A DNA stretch of 64,000 nucleotides from Tausonia pullulans (lineage: Eukaryota; Basidiomycota; Tremellomycetes; Cystofilobasidiales; Mrakiaceae). Both the position numbers and the translations under genes were made by a program. The stretch lies in contig OX637622.1 of assembly GCA_951802195.1 (NCBI GenBank), positions 1,602,779 through 1,666,778 of the forward strand. Direction: 5' to 3'. Shown in pieces: positions 29,910 through 39,947 of the stretch (positions are counted from its first letter, which is position 1; every line of letters starts with the position of its first letter). The notes below the pieces were generated by a model that worked only from the letters and a program-made list of their open reading frames with translations, was not told the DNA's origin and made no database searches.

Positions 29910-31475
29910 CAAGTGCCTTTGATTTCATTTATGTTTGAAGCGGAGCGGAAGATGGATGAACCTAGGGTCACACTCGCGTAGGATTCCAGTATACAGGGTA
30001 CGGCATGACATCAGCCGCTTTATGTTCCTTGATGTATGCCCGGAGCTTCTCCTCCGGGTAAGGGGAGTACCAATCAGCGGGCGAAGTCGATGGCGAGGAC
30101 CGACATCTTGTCTAGAGGTGCGGTCAACTGGATCTCGTTCAGCAATGGGAAGATTGCAAGTCGCCCTTACTTTGAGGTCAGCATTTGGCCAAAGCGATGA
30201 GTGTGGGGAACCACGGGCTTGGTTTGCAAAACTTGCAGCTGCACATCCACGGATAGACACGACCCTCTGCAACTTTGGCAGCTCTTTGTCTGGCGAGTTA
30301 AGGAGCACCATCTCCTCGGAGCCCACCATACCTGACTTCCTCAGTCAAGAGGAGTACACATATGGATGACTGGGATCACGTTGACGTGCGTCTTCATTCA
30401 TGCTACTCGGAGGTTCGTCTGAACCACTTGCTCTCAAAACAGACGGAGAACATTACGCAAAGCACTCCGACCCGAGGTCTCTGTCTTTCGCGATCCCATA
30501 CTGCTTCCGCATCCATGAACGTCAACGTCGATAACAGCGATGAATAGGTACCCGCGCTGGCAAAGACGAACAATCTGCTTGAGAAGACGAGTCGATGCGT
30601 AGGAGCTTTGTCTCAGAGCCTCAAGCAGCCACACTGACTTCGCACCGACGATGGCGGGCCGCTGCGATCACTGGTGCGGTCGGCGGGTTGTAACACGGAT
30701 GGTCGAGCCTCTGCTGCTACCGCTGGGGCAGCGTAGTCAAAGCTCGCTGCGCTGTTGTTTTGGATCCCCAGTATCTCGTCATTCTTGTTACAGCGCACGT
30801 TCTCAGCTTCCTGTACTATCGAGAGCGCTCCCGCGAACAAGTTTGGTGACCCAAGAATTGCTGTCAGCAACGACTACTTTCCCCGCCTGCTTGAGCGAAC
30901 TTTTTAACTATCCGCTGTGAGGGCAGGGAAGAAGGTGAGGGCCGGTCCATAGAATAGTGAAGGAACGTAAGACTCATTCTCATGATCTTGACTCGTACCC
31001 GTCTACATGGACCACCCGAACAAGGCGCTTCCAGGGCAATTAACTGCTGCAAGGAGGATCTCAGAGCTTTGCTGAAAGACCGAGTCTTACAAGTGGCATC
31101 TAACCCTTTCGAGGTTGAAAACGATCTCCGGGCTTCCATTGGTGGTGCGACTCCAGGGACCACAACTCGTGCGTCACTCTCTCATTCACCGGATCGCAGA
31201 CACTGGTCGCCCGGCATGCCCTCTCAACCTACCCAACAGCAAGGAGACCAGTCCACCAAGGCTTTTATTCTTGCTAAGAAGGTACAGGACATTGGCTGAA
31301 GGTGCAGGACCTCCCAAGCACGCTCTCATATCCGCTTCTGACCACCTCGACGTGCCGTTCTGAACTAGACTATCAGCTTCAATTGTCGGTCATGCATCTT
31401 CTTGGATATAGAATTGGCGTCTTTCACACCTCCCAGAACGCGGTCAGGGACTTAAGGGCCAACTCCCTGAAGATC
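29910..31475. pseudogene. Region of probable gene relics
   Basis: No intact gene. Protein-like pieces appear on the minus strand without a continuous model: D-W-Y-S-P-Y-P-E-E-K-L-R-A-Y-I-K-E-H-K-A then A-D-V-M-P-Y-P-V-Y-W-N-P-T-R-V and a stop (29980-30090); AILGSPNLFAGALSIVQEAE (near 30800-30870); and FASAGTYSSLLSTLTF (near 30530). They could be remains of one or more genes. I cannot assign a family. Confidence 0.3.
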
Positions 31476-31840
31476 TGTCAGGCTCTCACGGATTTACCAC
31501 ATAGGCTCTACGCCTATGTGGCTGTCAGAATCTTGCGGATCCGCCACCTCGGTTCCACGCCAGCATACATCGATCGACCTGGCTTAACCGGCTCCCACAC
31601 CTTCTGCCACTCTACAGCCACACTGTCACACATTCTTTGTTCTTTTTCCCCTTTAGTCCATAGATCGCTCAGTTCATCGTACCTTTTGATCTGCACTCTG
31701 ACTATCATTTGGATTCGACAAACCTGCCCAAGACTTGGAAGCGAGCCTGTGTAACTGCTAGCACTTCGATCTAGTACTCCTCCTACGTTCATCTTCTCAC
31801 CCATCCTCCTCAGCCCTCGACCTTTGGGCCAATCCTAACA
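31476..31840 (+). repeat. LTR-like repeat copy L2
   Basis: Begins TGTCAGGCTCTCACGG and ends GGGCCAATCCTAACA. A perfect hairpin near the left end pairs CCACATAGGC with GCCTATGTGG. Contains the shared core with TCTGCACTCTGACTATCATT. Flanks AGATC and CGTTG do not match. It sits at the edge of a block homologous to the 3' flank of the SDR gene at 37209. Confidence 0.75.
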
Positions 31841-31995
31841 CGTTGTTCTTTTCTCTAGCTGGTCAGGATCGAAGCGAAGGCCTTGCAAACAATTACCTTG
31901 TAGGAGTAAAGTAATCCATCCTATCCTTTGGTTAAACTTTAAAAGTATCCTTACAAAGCGGGTCCCGGCTTGATGCATGTCACGAGTTTCTCTTC
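31841..31995 (+). repeat. Third copy of the SDR-gene 3' flank
   Basis: Matches 38215-38375, the sequence just after the SDR stop codon: both have GTTGTT then TCTCTAGCTGGT, then ACCTTGT.G.AG, then AAAGCGGGTCCC.GCTTGATG. No SDR coding sequence remains beside it; the LTR-like copy L2 occupies that position. It looks like the remnant of a third duplicate. Confidence 0.65.
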
Positions 31996-32284
31996 TCCTG
32001 CCTTCGATCTCTCCTCTACAATACCTTCTTTCTTACCTTGAATATCTTGCTCTCCTTCAACCACACTCTTGACTCTTTCCCTCAATCCGTATCTAATTGA
32101 TACCCAACTCGCAGGTCGCCGTCTTTAATCTTCTCCGTTATGATGTTCTATCTATATATCTTTGATCGCTTCGCTTCTTTCTACCTTTCCTCGCGTTCGT
32201 TCGACCTGAAAACCTTCACCGCTTTCACTTTCGGTTTCTCCTCTTTGCTATTGATCCAGCCCACTTTATCTTTCTATCCAGCAT

Positions 32285-33823
32285 TCAATCCTCCCAGATA
32301 CCACCACACCCTAAACCGTCCCAGTCCCTCCAAACTCCTCCTCTCTCCTCTCCCAGCCCGCCGACCCAAACACCCCTTTTCCCCTTTTCCTCCGACCCAA
32401 ACGACTGCCGGATCTTCTCATCCTTCACCCACCACATCTCACTCCACATTTCCTCCGCCATCTCCTTCGCCTGCACGCCGTTCCAATGTATCGAGATCGG
32501 TGTGCTACCGCTCTGTTTGTTCGTGATCTTCTCCTTCGAGTTCGGCGGGGGAAAGATGAAATCTGGGTAGGAACCAATCATCGTTCCCGAGACATGAGAG
32601 AGATAGTCCAGTTCGAGATGATACGAAGTTGATAAAGGAGAAGTGGAAGAGACGTGGTCGGTGTAGAACGAGATGATGAACAGCTCCTGGTCGTTCAAGG
32701 GGACGACTGGACCTCCGGCTGTAAGAAAGCAAGATGAAAGGAGTCAGATACGAGGAATATGGCGAGGAACAGGGAGGGAGGTGGCGGAATAACGGTAGAG
32801 AGAGTGAGGTGATGGCTTCGGAGAATGGAGGAAGTGGTTGTAGAGGGGTAGCAGGAGGGACGAGTCGGCGAGGATGATTCCTGAAGTGTGTAACGAAAGA
32901 TGATCAGTCAGAAGGTTTTAATGAGTCAACTAAGGGAAACCAAAGGGACGAACCTGAGTTGGGGAAGCGAGGAGGGTTGGGGTTTCCATAGTAAAGTGCT
33001 GGAAAGGAGAAGGGAGAGCAAGATCGATCAGAAAGCGAGGATTGACCAGAGGGAGAAAAGTGGCTTCCACTCACAGAACTCGTCCTTGTTCGCATCGTCG
33101 TTGTACACGAACAAGCTTGTCGACAGTGGAGAGAGCGGGACGTCCGAACAGGCCTCGGGCATATGAACTGGTTGAGGCCAACAACTCTTATCTGCTGCTA
33201 AGAGAACTCGCGTGGGGTTCGTTCGCTGGAGAAAATCGAAGACGGAGGAAACATCGTCAGGATCCACTCCTAGACTCTCTAAGAGCCTGAGCTGGACTCG
33301 CATATTCCCTCATCAGCACCTCCGGCCCCGACTGCATCCAAACATCCCATCCGTCGATCATAAACACGACATCTTCAGCCTCCTCTTCCTTCTCCAACTC
33401 CAACTTGTGGACGTACTCCCCGACAGCAGCTATCTTTTTACTCATTCCTTCCTCCCATGTGCCCTGCTCCCCTAGATCCACGATTACCGGTTCAAATCCT
33501 TGGATGAGAGAGGTCAGGATCGTCTTGCAATAAGCTGGAACTGACTCCGGACGACCGAGGGACGGGGGAGGGAAGCTGGAGAGAGGGATAAGGAGATGGA
33601 GGGTTGAGTTGATTGGAGAAGAGGAAGGAACGACGAGGGTGGTACGGTTCGGAGGAAGAAGCGGAGGAGGGGAGAATGGTAGGGAAAGGTCCAGAAAAGG
33701 GAGAGAAGAAGATGTTTTCTCGGGGTCGAGAAGGAGCAACGTCCAAGTGAGGAGGAGAAGGGCGGTGACGAAGAAGAAGAGAGCAGGAAAACTCCTTCCT
33801 GAGCCTCGGTTGAATAAGAGCAT
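32285..33823 (-). CDS. Putative type II membrane glycosyltransferase, apparent frameshift
   Basis: Starts at the ATG at 33823 (MLLFNRGSGRSFPALFFFVT) with one N-terminal membrane segment. A Pro/Ser-rich stem follows, then FEPVIVDLGEQGTWEEGMSK and DVVFMIDGWDVWMQSGPEVL. The D-G-W-D element resembles the metal-binding D-x-D motif of collagen-type and related fungal glycosyltransferases. After LMREY (about 33300) the family-like sequence continues in a different frame (VQLRLLESLGVDPDDVSSVF, then VLLAADKSCWPQP), and no intron restores the frame; one extra base would explain it. Downstream exons read LYYGNPNPPRFPNSG, IILADSSLLLPLYNHF, DYLSHVSGTMIGSYPDFIF and PISIHWNGVQAKEMAEEMW. The donor substrate is unknown. 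Either recently disabled or a sequencing indel. Confidence 0.6.
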
Positions 33824-34137
33824 CTTGGGGAGATAGGCTGAGGTTGGAGGAGATGAGGAGAAATAGAGAAACGAAATCAAGGCAAGGTGAAAAACTGTTT
33901 ATTATTGGCTTGGGAGCTGGTCTCAGTCACGGCGGGATCGGAAGCGGTATGGACCGTCGTTGAATATCCTGGAGCGCTCGACTGACAAGGTGCGATTTCT
34001 CGCTCTTTCCTCGAGCAAATTTGCTCCTTGGAGGGGTGAATCGAAGGAGAGTATAAATTTTACTAATTGGAAACTTTCTCCTGAGTCCATAGCTGCAGCC
34101 GTTCATATGGAAGGAAGGCAAACCTTCAGGAAGAGAG

Positions 34138-34789
34138 AGTCAGGATCTCACGGAATCATCCATTAGGTTCCGCGCCTTTGTGGCTGTCAGAACGGTAGAT
34201 TGGCTCCGTCAATCCACCCATGCCACTCCCCTAATTGTCCCATTTCGATATTACTGTCTTCCTCCTGTCATCTCCTTCTCTCTTAGACCTGGAGCATAAG
34301 TCGGTAGGTAGGGGCCGGTTGGGTCGCTTGTACCACAATTCACTTCCGAAGCCGTGAAGTTGAAGATGGCAAAGGTCTTGAACTGTCCGTTCTTGTAGGC
34401 GTCGTTGATAGCTTCGAGTTTCTCCTCGAAAGGGGTTGTACGTGTGTTGGAAGAAGGGATTCGCGGAGACATAGTCTAGTAATTTCCATCCCTTCCTCCT
34501 CCATAGTTAGTGAAACGTTAGCCATCCCTCTCTTCTCATCTTCCTAGCACTATCTACGCCTCTACAGCCACACTGTCACACAATCTTTGTTCTTTTCCCC
34601 CTTTAGCCCATAGATCGCTCAGTTCATCGTACCTTTTGATCTGCACTCTGACTATCATTTGGATTCGACAAACCTGCCCAAGACCTGGAAGCGAGCCTGT
34701 GTCACTGCTAGCACTTCGGTTTAGTACTCCTACGTTCATCTTCTCACCCATCCTCCTAAGCCATTGTCACTACCGACCCAATCCTAACA
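34138..34789 (+). repeat. LTR-like repeat copy L3, interrupted by a gene fragment
   Basis: Left part 34138-34215 (GTCAGGATCTCACGG, then CGCGCCTTTGTGGCTGTCAG) and right part about 34556-34789 (ACAGCCACACTGTCACACAA to AATCCTAACA) match copy L2. The 340 bp between them are unrelated and include an aldo-keto reductase fragment. Confidence 0.7.
34338..34472 (-). pseudogene. Aldo-keto reductase exon fragment
   Basis: Minus-strand frame reads NTRTTPFEEKLEAINDAYKN then GQFKTFAIFNFTASEV. This is the aldo-keto reductase block (usual form T-P-F-E-E-T-L-E-A-I-N, then G-K-F-K-R-F-G-x-S-N-F). The expected G-x-S-N is I-F-N here. No flanking AKR exons were found, and it lies inside repeat copy L3. Confidence 0.65.
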
Positions 34790-35078
34790 CTGCCACGCCC
34801 ACGACACCTTCATGGCCATATCGTCACCGTCGTCGCTGGGGATCTCGCCGCCACCGAAAGCACTCAATTCGAAGGTAGTTTAGAAGACATGGCTGAGAGA
34901 TAGATAAACATGCACTTGCTTCTAACACTCAGAGCCATTCGGCGTCGCCCCTCTTTGCCCGAAAGAAAACGCGTTGAACGCAGTGGACGGGACACAAGTC
35001 GATGCTGGGATGGAGGGCTTTAGGATGATGTACAGATCTTGAACGACGGCATCTCATCCAGATCTAAGCACGCTAGCT

Positions 35079-36714
35079 CTAAGGAACTTCGATAAGAACT
35101 TTGCCGGTCGCTTTCTCGGAGGAAATCCGATCATAGGCGGCTATGACACCTTTCTTGTCAAACTCGTGTACGGAGTCAATCTGGAGTTTGATGGTGCCTG
35201 TATACGGCAGCGATCGATGGCATCAAAGGGGGCAGACAGGGAGAGAGAGAAAGGGTCAGCTATCTCTCTTCGAAGCGTGCAGAAAGGCCAAGACTGAGAT
35301 CTTACCGTTAGCAGACCATTCTCCCAGCTTGACAAGGCCCTCCTTGGACGGAAGCATAAACCAAAACTTGAAAGTCCTAGGAACGCCTCCAAGAAAGCGG
35401 GGGAGGAAAATGGACGCCGCTAGGGATCCAGCCCACCGTACCATCCCGACAACACCCTTTGGCGGTGAACCGCCAATCGATATGTACTTGGCATCGAGCG
35501 CGAGGTAGGACTCAGCCTTCCCGAAGAGTTCGTGAGAGTTGCCAACGAGATCGAGGATCAAATCGAGCGGTGCGGCGGAGTGGTGCTCGGCCAAGTACGC
35601 AGGGAGCGGGACGTTTTTGTAGTTCACAATCTAAAATTAAAGTTGCGAAGCGCCGATCAGCCTCAAAACTACTAGGCTAGACAGGGGTTGAGACTGTGGA
35701 CAAACTTCGTCCGCACCGAGGGCCCTACACGTATCTGCGCTGGAGTCTGAGCAGGAGACGATGACAGTGGCGCCGATCTCCTTTGCGATCCCAATGGCGA
35801 GTCGTCCCACACTCGTTCCTCCTCCTGTGTAGCAAGATTAAGTGAAGCGTCAGGATAGGGGCCTGTTAGTGCACTCTGGGCCAGGAAACGAAGGAGATGA
35901 CGCACCGTTGATGAAAACCTTTTGACCGGACTTGAGTCCCCCCTGTTCGAGCAGACCGCCGTACGCGGTCAATCCAACGAGGGGGAGGCCGGCTACGTCC
36001 TCAAAGCTCAAGCCCGCCGGCTTCTTCGTGAGATTTTCCTCCTGCACGAAATGGAATTCAGTGCTCCAATAAAAATTGAAAGAAGAAACTGAGGCAAGGC
36101 CGACCACGAAAGGTCGGGATCGTGACGCACTTTCACGACAGCGTACTGGCACAGTGCCCCGTGGCCTGTCTTCATGTTGAGATTGGCAGGAATGATGCCG
36201 AAGACCTCGTCGCCCTCAGAGAAGGCTGTTCCGTTGGCATTGACCACGATACCAGAGAGATCGTACTCGACGACATCTGGTGGCCCATGTCGCATCGGAG
36301 ATCAGCTCCTGTCGTGCCACACTAGCAGACACAAACAGTAAGAGGAAACCCAACTCACTTGGGACCTTCCGCATGAAACCTATGGGACGTTTCATGGTCT
36401 GGTGAGCCAAAAGAGGGGAAGAAGTCAATTTGGTACAGGGCAAGGGTACGAAGAGCCCCTTATCGACAGGCCCTTCCCCTCCTCTCCTCCTGCTTCTCTC
36501 TCCCGTCGTCATTTCTCCATCTCTTCCTCTAAACGGAACCAGTCCATACCTTGTATCCCACGGGGTTCAAGGCGACATACCGAACCTTGACGATGACTTC
36601 GCGTTCGGACGGCACGGGGGTAGGATACTGATTGTCGAGCTTGAGGACATCCTTGTAAGAGCCTCGGCCGGTCATTAGCCAGGCCGACTGGGTGGCGGGA
36701 AGGCTGGTAGGCAT
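35079..36714 (-). CDS. Zinc-type alcohol dehydrogenase-like (MDR) oxidoreductase
   Basis: NADPH-dependent MDR superfamily enzyme, closest in pattern to enoyl/quinone reductases. Starts MPTSLPATQSAWLMTGRGSY; then REVIVKVRYVALNPVGYKVW (the usual V-x-A-x-N-P-V-D region), EYDLSGIVVNANGTAFSEGD, EVFGIIPANLNMKTGHGAL, FEDVAGLPLVGLTAYGGLLE, a Rossmann element near 35900-35720 with G-T-S-V-G-R-L-A-I, and LDLILDLVGNSHELFGKAES. Ends KATGKVLIEVP, a standard MDR C-terminus. No structural or catalytic zinc cysteines are evident, as in quinone reductases. About seven introns. Divergent from the SDR at 37209. Confidence 0.85.
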
Positions 36715-37208
36715 ATTGGGTGCAATAGGGCGAGAGATATGTGTTCAGGGTCTTGAAATGGTGATGAGGAATCGTCTGAGTGTTGGGGAAAGGAAAGGAC
36801 GAGATATTTCCTCCGCGACCTTGTTGACAGGGTGAGACAAAGCTCGGCCTTCCTAACCCAGCCTCTGACCTTCCTTCCCCTGCCAAAAACGCCGAAAGGC
36901 ATCATCTGTCGAGCCTACCAACCTTGGCTAGCGGACAAAATAAGATGCACAAGGGTCCCCTAGGTGTCACTCGAAGGTGACCGTTCCAATGCCTGACTGA
37001 TCACCATTCTCTCGGCCTCGCGGCCTCGCAACGCCGAAAAACCGATGACACATGTGTCAGGTTATTAACCCGATTCGTCACATGATAAAGCGGACAGCTG
37101 ATAATGCTCTCTAGACGTTTCTCATCCACTTCCATACCGCTATCAAATCACCTCCACCCCAACGATCCCAAGAACCAACCTCAATCGCGTTAGCCGTTTC
37201 CCTCCGTC
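36715..37208. promoter_or_regulatory. Shared promoter of the MDR/SDR divergent pair
   Basis: 494 bp between divergent ATGs. It contains CTCGGCCTCGCGGCCTCG and several CGAAAA/GCCGAAAA elements. The arrangement suggests co-regulation of two NAD(P)-dependent oxidoreductases. Confidence 0.4.
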
Positions 37209-38211
37209 ATGAGCAAGACCGTCTACTTCATCTCTGGCTCCTCTCGGTGAGGCTTGCTCTCTGGCACTCTGGCTGTCGGCCTTTACATAGTACTTTTGCT
37301 AACACTTTACTGCTGGTTCGTGCAGCGGCATTGGTCTCGAGACGGTCCGTCAGATCGCTCGGCAGCCTGATGCCTTCATTATCGCTGCCGCCCGAAACCC
37401 CTCGGCGTCTAGTGAACTGCAGAAGATCATTGAAACGAGCCAGGGCAGGGTCGTTTCCGTGACGCTGGATGTGACGTCGGAGGACAGCATCTCAGTGCGT
37501 TCTCGATTCTCTTTCATGCGAATGTCAGGTTTCTGACCGCGTTGATGTCTTGCGGTTTGCGCGGGCAATAGGCGGCTGTTAAAACTACGTTGGAGGTGCC
37601 ATTTGTCAAGGACAACAACCGTAGCATCGACGTCCTGTACAATAACGCGGGCACCTCATCCGGGGCGAAGTTCGCGACCCAAGTCACTGCCGCCGGACTG
37701 CGTGCGGATATCGACACAAATTACATCGGCACCATCCTCACCACTCTGGCCTTCCTGCCCCTGCTTCAGTCCTCGCCCATCAAGGCTCCGGCCAAGATCA
37801 TCTACATTTCATCACTCTTGGGGTCCCACTCGCTCGTCTCATCGCTTGGCGGCTTCGCGAGCGTCATGCCAGGCTACTCGGCGTCCAAGTCAGCTGGCAA
37901 CATGTGGTTTCAGAAGCTCGCGCTCGAAATCACCGGCGGCGCTCTTGAGCGGGAAGGTGGATGGATTATCACAATGCTTCACCCGGGCTTGGTTGAGACC
38001 GACATGGGAAGAGGCCAAGGTGGGGTAAGTAACTCGCGTCTCATCCTTTCATGAATACGGCCCACCGAGACGATCTAACAGAGTTTATTCCTTCTTACAA
38101 CAGATTAAAGTGGACGTGAGCGTCAGAGGAGTTCTCAAGGTCGTGGAAGATCTGAAGGAGAGCGACTCGGGATCCTTTTGGGACTACGAGGGCAAGCAAC
38201 TAGCCTTTTGA
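37209..38211 (+). CDS. Short-chain dehydrogenase/reductase (SDR), copy 1
   Basis: NAD(P)-dependent oxidoreductase. Exon 1 MSKTVYFISGSSR joins exon 2 GIGLETVRQIARQPDAFIIA, giving the cofactor G-S-S-R-G-I-G motif. Then AARNPSASSELQKIIETSQG, SIDVLYNNAGTSSGAK (N-N-A-G motif), KIIYISSLLGSHSL (catalytic Ser), PGYSASKSAGNMW (Y-x-x-x-K), and HPGLVETDMGRGQGG. A last exon after an intron at about 38026 begins IKVDVSVRGVLKVVEDL and ends DYEGKQLAF. Complete catalytic tetrad; about 245 residues, usual for classical SDRs. A near-identical, truncated, inverted copy lies at 62986-63792. Confidence 0.9.
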
Positions 38212-38664
38212 AAAGCAGATCGTTGTTACTTCTCTAGCTGGTTGTGGTCGAGAGCTTTGCGAGATGACAATACCTTGTGGAGGCAAAACTATTGATCCTA
38301 TACTCTGTTTCAAATTTATTGGCATCCTTATAAAGCGGGTCCCAGCTTGATGCATGTCTTAAGTCTCCGTTTTGAAAGCAGAGGAGATGTAACAATTCAC
38401 TGTCTCAAGTCCGATTCCTGCGTCAATCTTGCCCTCGATGATGGATTTGGGAATTTTCATGGTAATCGTTCTACCTCGCCTTTAAATGAGTCTCAAAATT
38501 AAGAGCACTCCGGTTGCAGCAGCCCTTGCTGACCTTTCTTTTGAAGCCTTTTCGTTCGTACGCACCAGAAGCAGTGGCCAGATCATAAATCAAGGGGATG
38601 TCGTCTAGAAATAAGGACAGAAGGCCACGCTGTATGTGCATCGACCTGTACCCATGGAGCTCGG

Positions 38665-39148
38665 TGTTAAAACTGACCCGAGGATCAAGGGCTGAGAAGG
38701 ATGGATGAGAAGAGGATTGGAGGTGGAGTAGTAGACTGAAATGCTGGCAGTGACACAGGCTCGCTTCGAGATCTTGGACAGGTTTGTCGAATCTAAATGA
38801 TAGTCAGAGTGCAGAACAGAAGGTACGATGACCTGCGTGTCTTATGGAAGGAGACGAGAGCAAGGGGGGAAGATGAGACGGAGAAGAGAACAAAGAATGT
38901 ATAACTGATGAGACAATTCAAGGAACGAAGGAATGGAAATGCTGAGTGGGCGAGGAAGAAATTACACAGACGCCGAGCTAGCCAGGCTCAGGACCGATAT
39001 GGCAAATCCGGGAGATTCGTGAGATCTTTACATAGGACTAAGGTGTCAGATCCTCGAGATCCTGACGCAGGACTGAGATGGCATTTCCGAAAGATCTGGG
39101 AGTTTCTGACACAGGGCGGAGGTGACATCTCCGGAAGATCCTGACGAC
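38665..39148 (-). repeat. LTR-like repeat copy L4 with expanded subrepeats
   Basis: Begins TGTTAAAACTGACCCGAGG, includes TGGCAGTGACACAGGCTCGC and the core ATGATAGTCAGAGTGCAGAAC. It carries about four tandem subrepeats of roughly 45 bp, each ending like GGCAGATCCGCGAGATCCTGAC, at 38975-39145. It truncates an NmrA-like gene fragment on its right. Confidence 0.7.
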
Positions 39149-39408
39149 AACACACAAAGACTATATCGGCACTAGCGTAAGCTTGGACAATCTTGTCTTG
39201 ATTCTCGGGCTTAAGATCAATCTCGAAAATCTCAACACCCTATTTATCGAGATCTTTCGCCTTAGGCTTGGAAGTATCTCTAGTGAGTGCCCGGATACGG
39301 GGAGGCTTGGAGGAGAGGGTGGAATGTTTGATGACACTGCCACCTTGGTTACCAGTGGCACCAGCGACGACGACGAGACGGGAGTCTTGGAAAGTAGAGA
39401 TGGTCATG
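39149..39408 (-). pseudogene. NmrA-like NAD(P)-binding protein, truncated
   Basis: Minus-strand ATG at 39408 gives MTISTFQDSRLVVVAGATGN then QGGSVIKHSTLSSKPPRIRA, with the G-A-T-G-x-Q-G Rossmann motif of NmrA/HSCARG-type redox-sensing proteins. An in-frame TAG at 39242-39240 interrupts it; the frame then resumes as GVEIFEIDLKPENQDKIVQA. The coding-like sequence stops at YASADIVFV where repeat copy L4 begins. Two lesions, a stop and an insertion truncation, make it a clear pseudogene. Confidence 0.8.
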
Positions 39409-39947
39409 TTGTGAGAGCGAGAGGAAGTGGCTGTGAGGGTAAGAGATTCTGGGTCGGTGATCAGATGAGATTGTGCGGGAGTGGTTGTTAGAAGATGGAA
39501 GAAGATGAGAAATAGTTGCCAAGGCTATTGTATGCTCCTAAGCTTAGGCTACAAGGCCCGGGCGGAAGATGAATCAGCCTGGCATATAAGTCAGCAAACA
39601 ACATCAATCAGCAAATCAAGGCGGCGGGCATAGAATTGGATGCCGCCGGTGTCTCACCAATCGCTCGCGCCCAGCCGGAGGGAAATGCCCGAGTCCGAAC
39701 ACGCCGCCAGGCGTTCTGGCAACTGATCTCAACACCTCAAAAGAGGCTTGGGCTCGAGCAGAGACGGGGACCTCACGCAACGACATTCCCCTCTCTCCCT
39801 CGCCATCCCTTGCTCTCACTCTCAGCCCTCGCGACCTCCTCAGTGCGCCAGCCAGACTTGTCGACCCGCCGCGCCCACCCGTTCGCTGACGCCCGGCTTG
39901 GCTCCCCGTTCAGTCGCAAGTCTCGACCCATATCGAATAGCCTAGTC
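39409..39947. other. Intergenic region
   Basis: Upstream of both the NmrA relic and the rightward SDR. The part after 39600 is GC-rich with shadow frames. Probably promoter for 39948. Confidence 0.4.

Noticed and set aside
29935-30369. 144-codon plus-strand frame
   Set aside because: The opposite strand shows the more protein-like segments; neither is continuous enough to call a gene.
32140-32526. 128-codon plus-strand Pro/Ser-rich frame
   Set aside because: Antisense shadow of the last exon of the glycosyltransferase gene.
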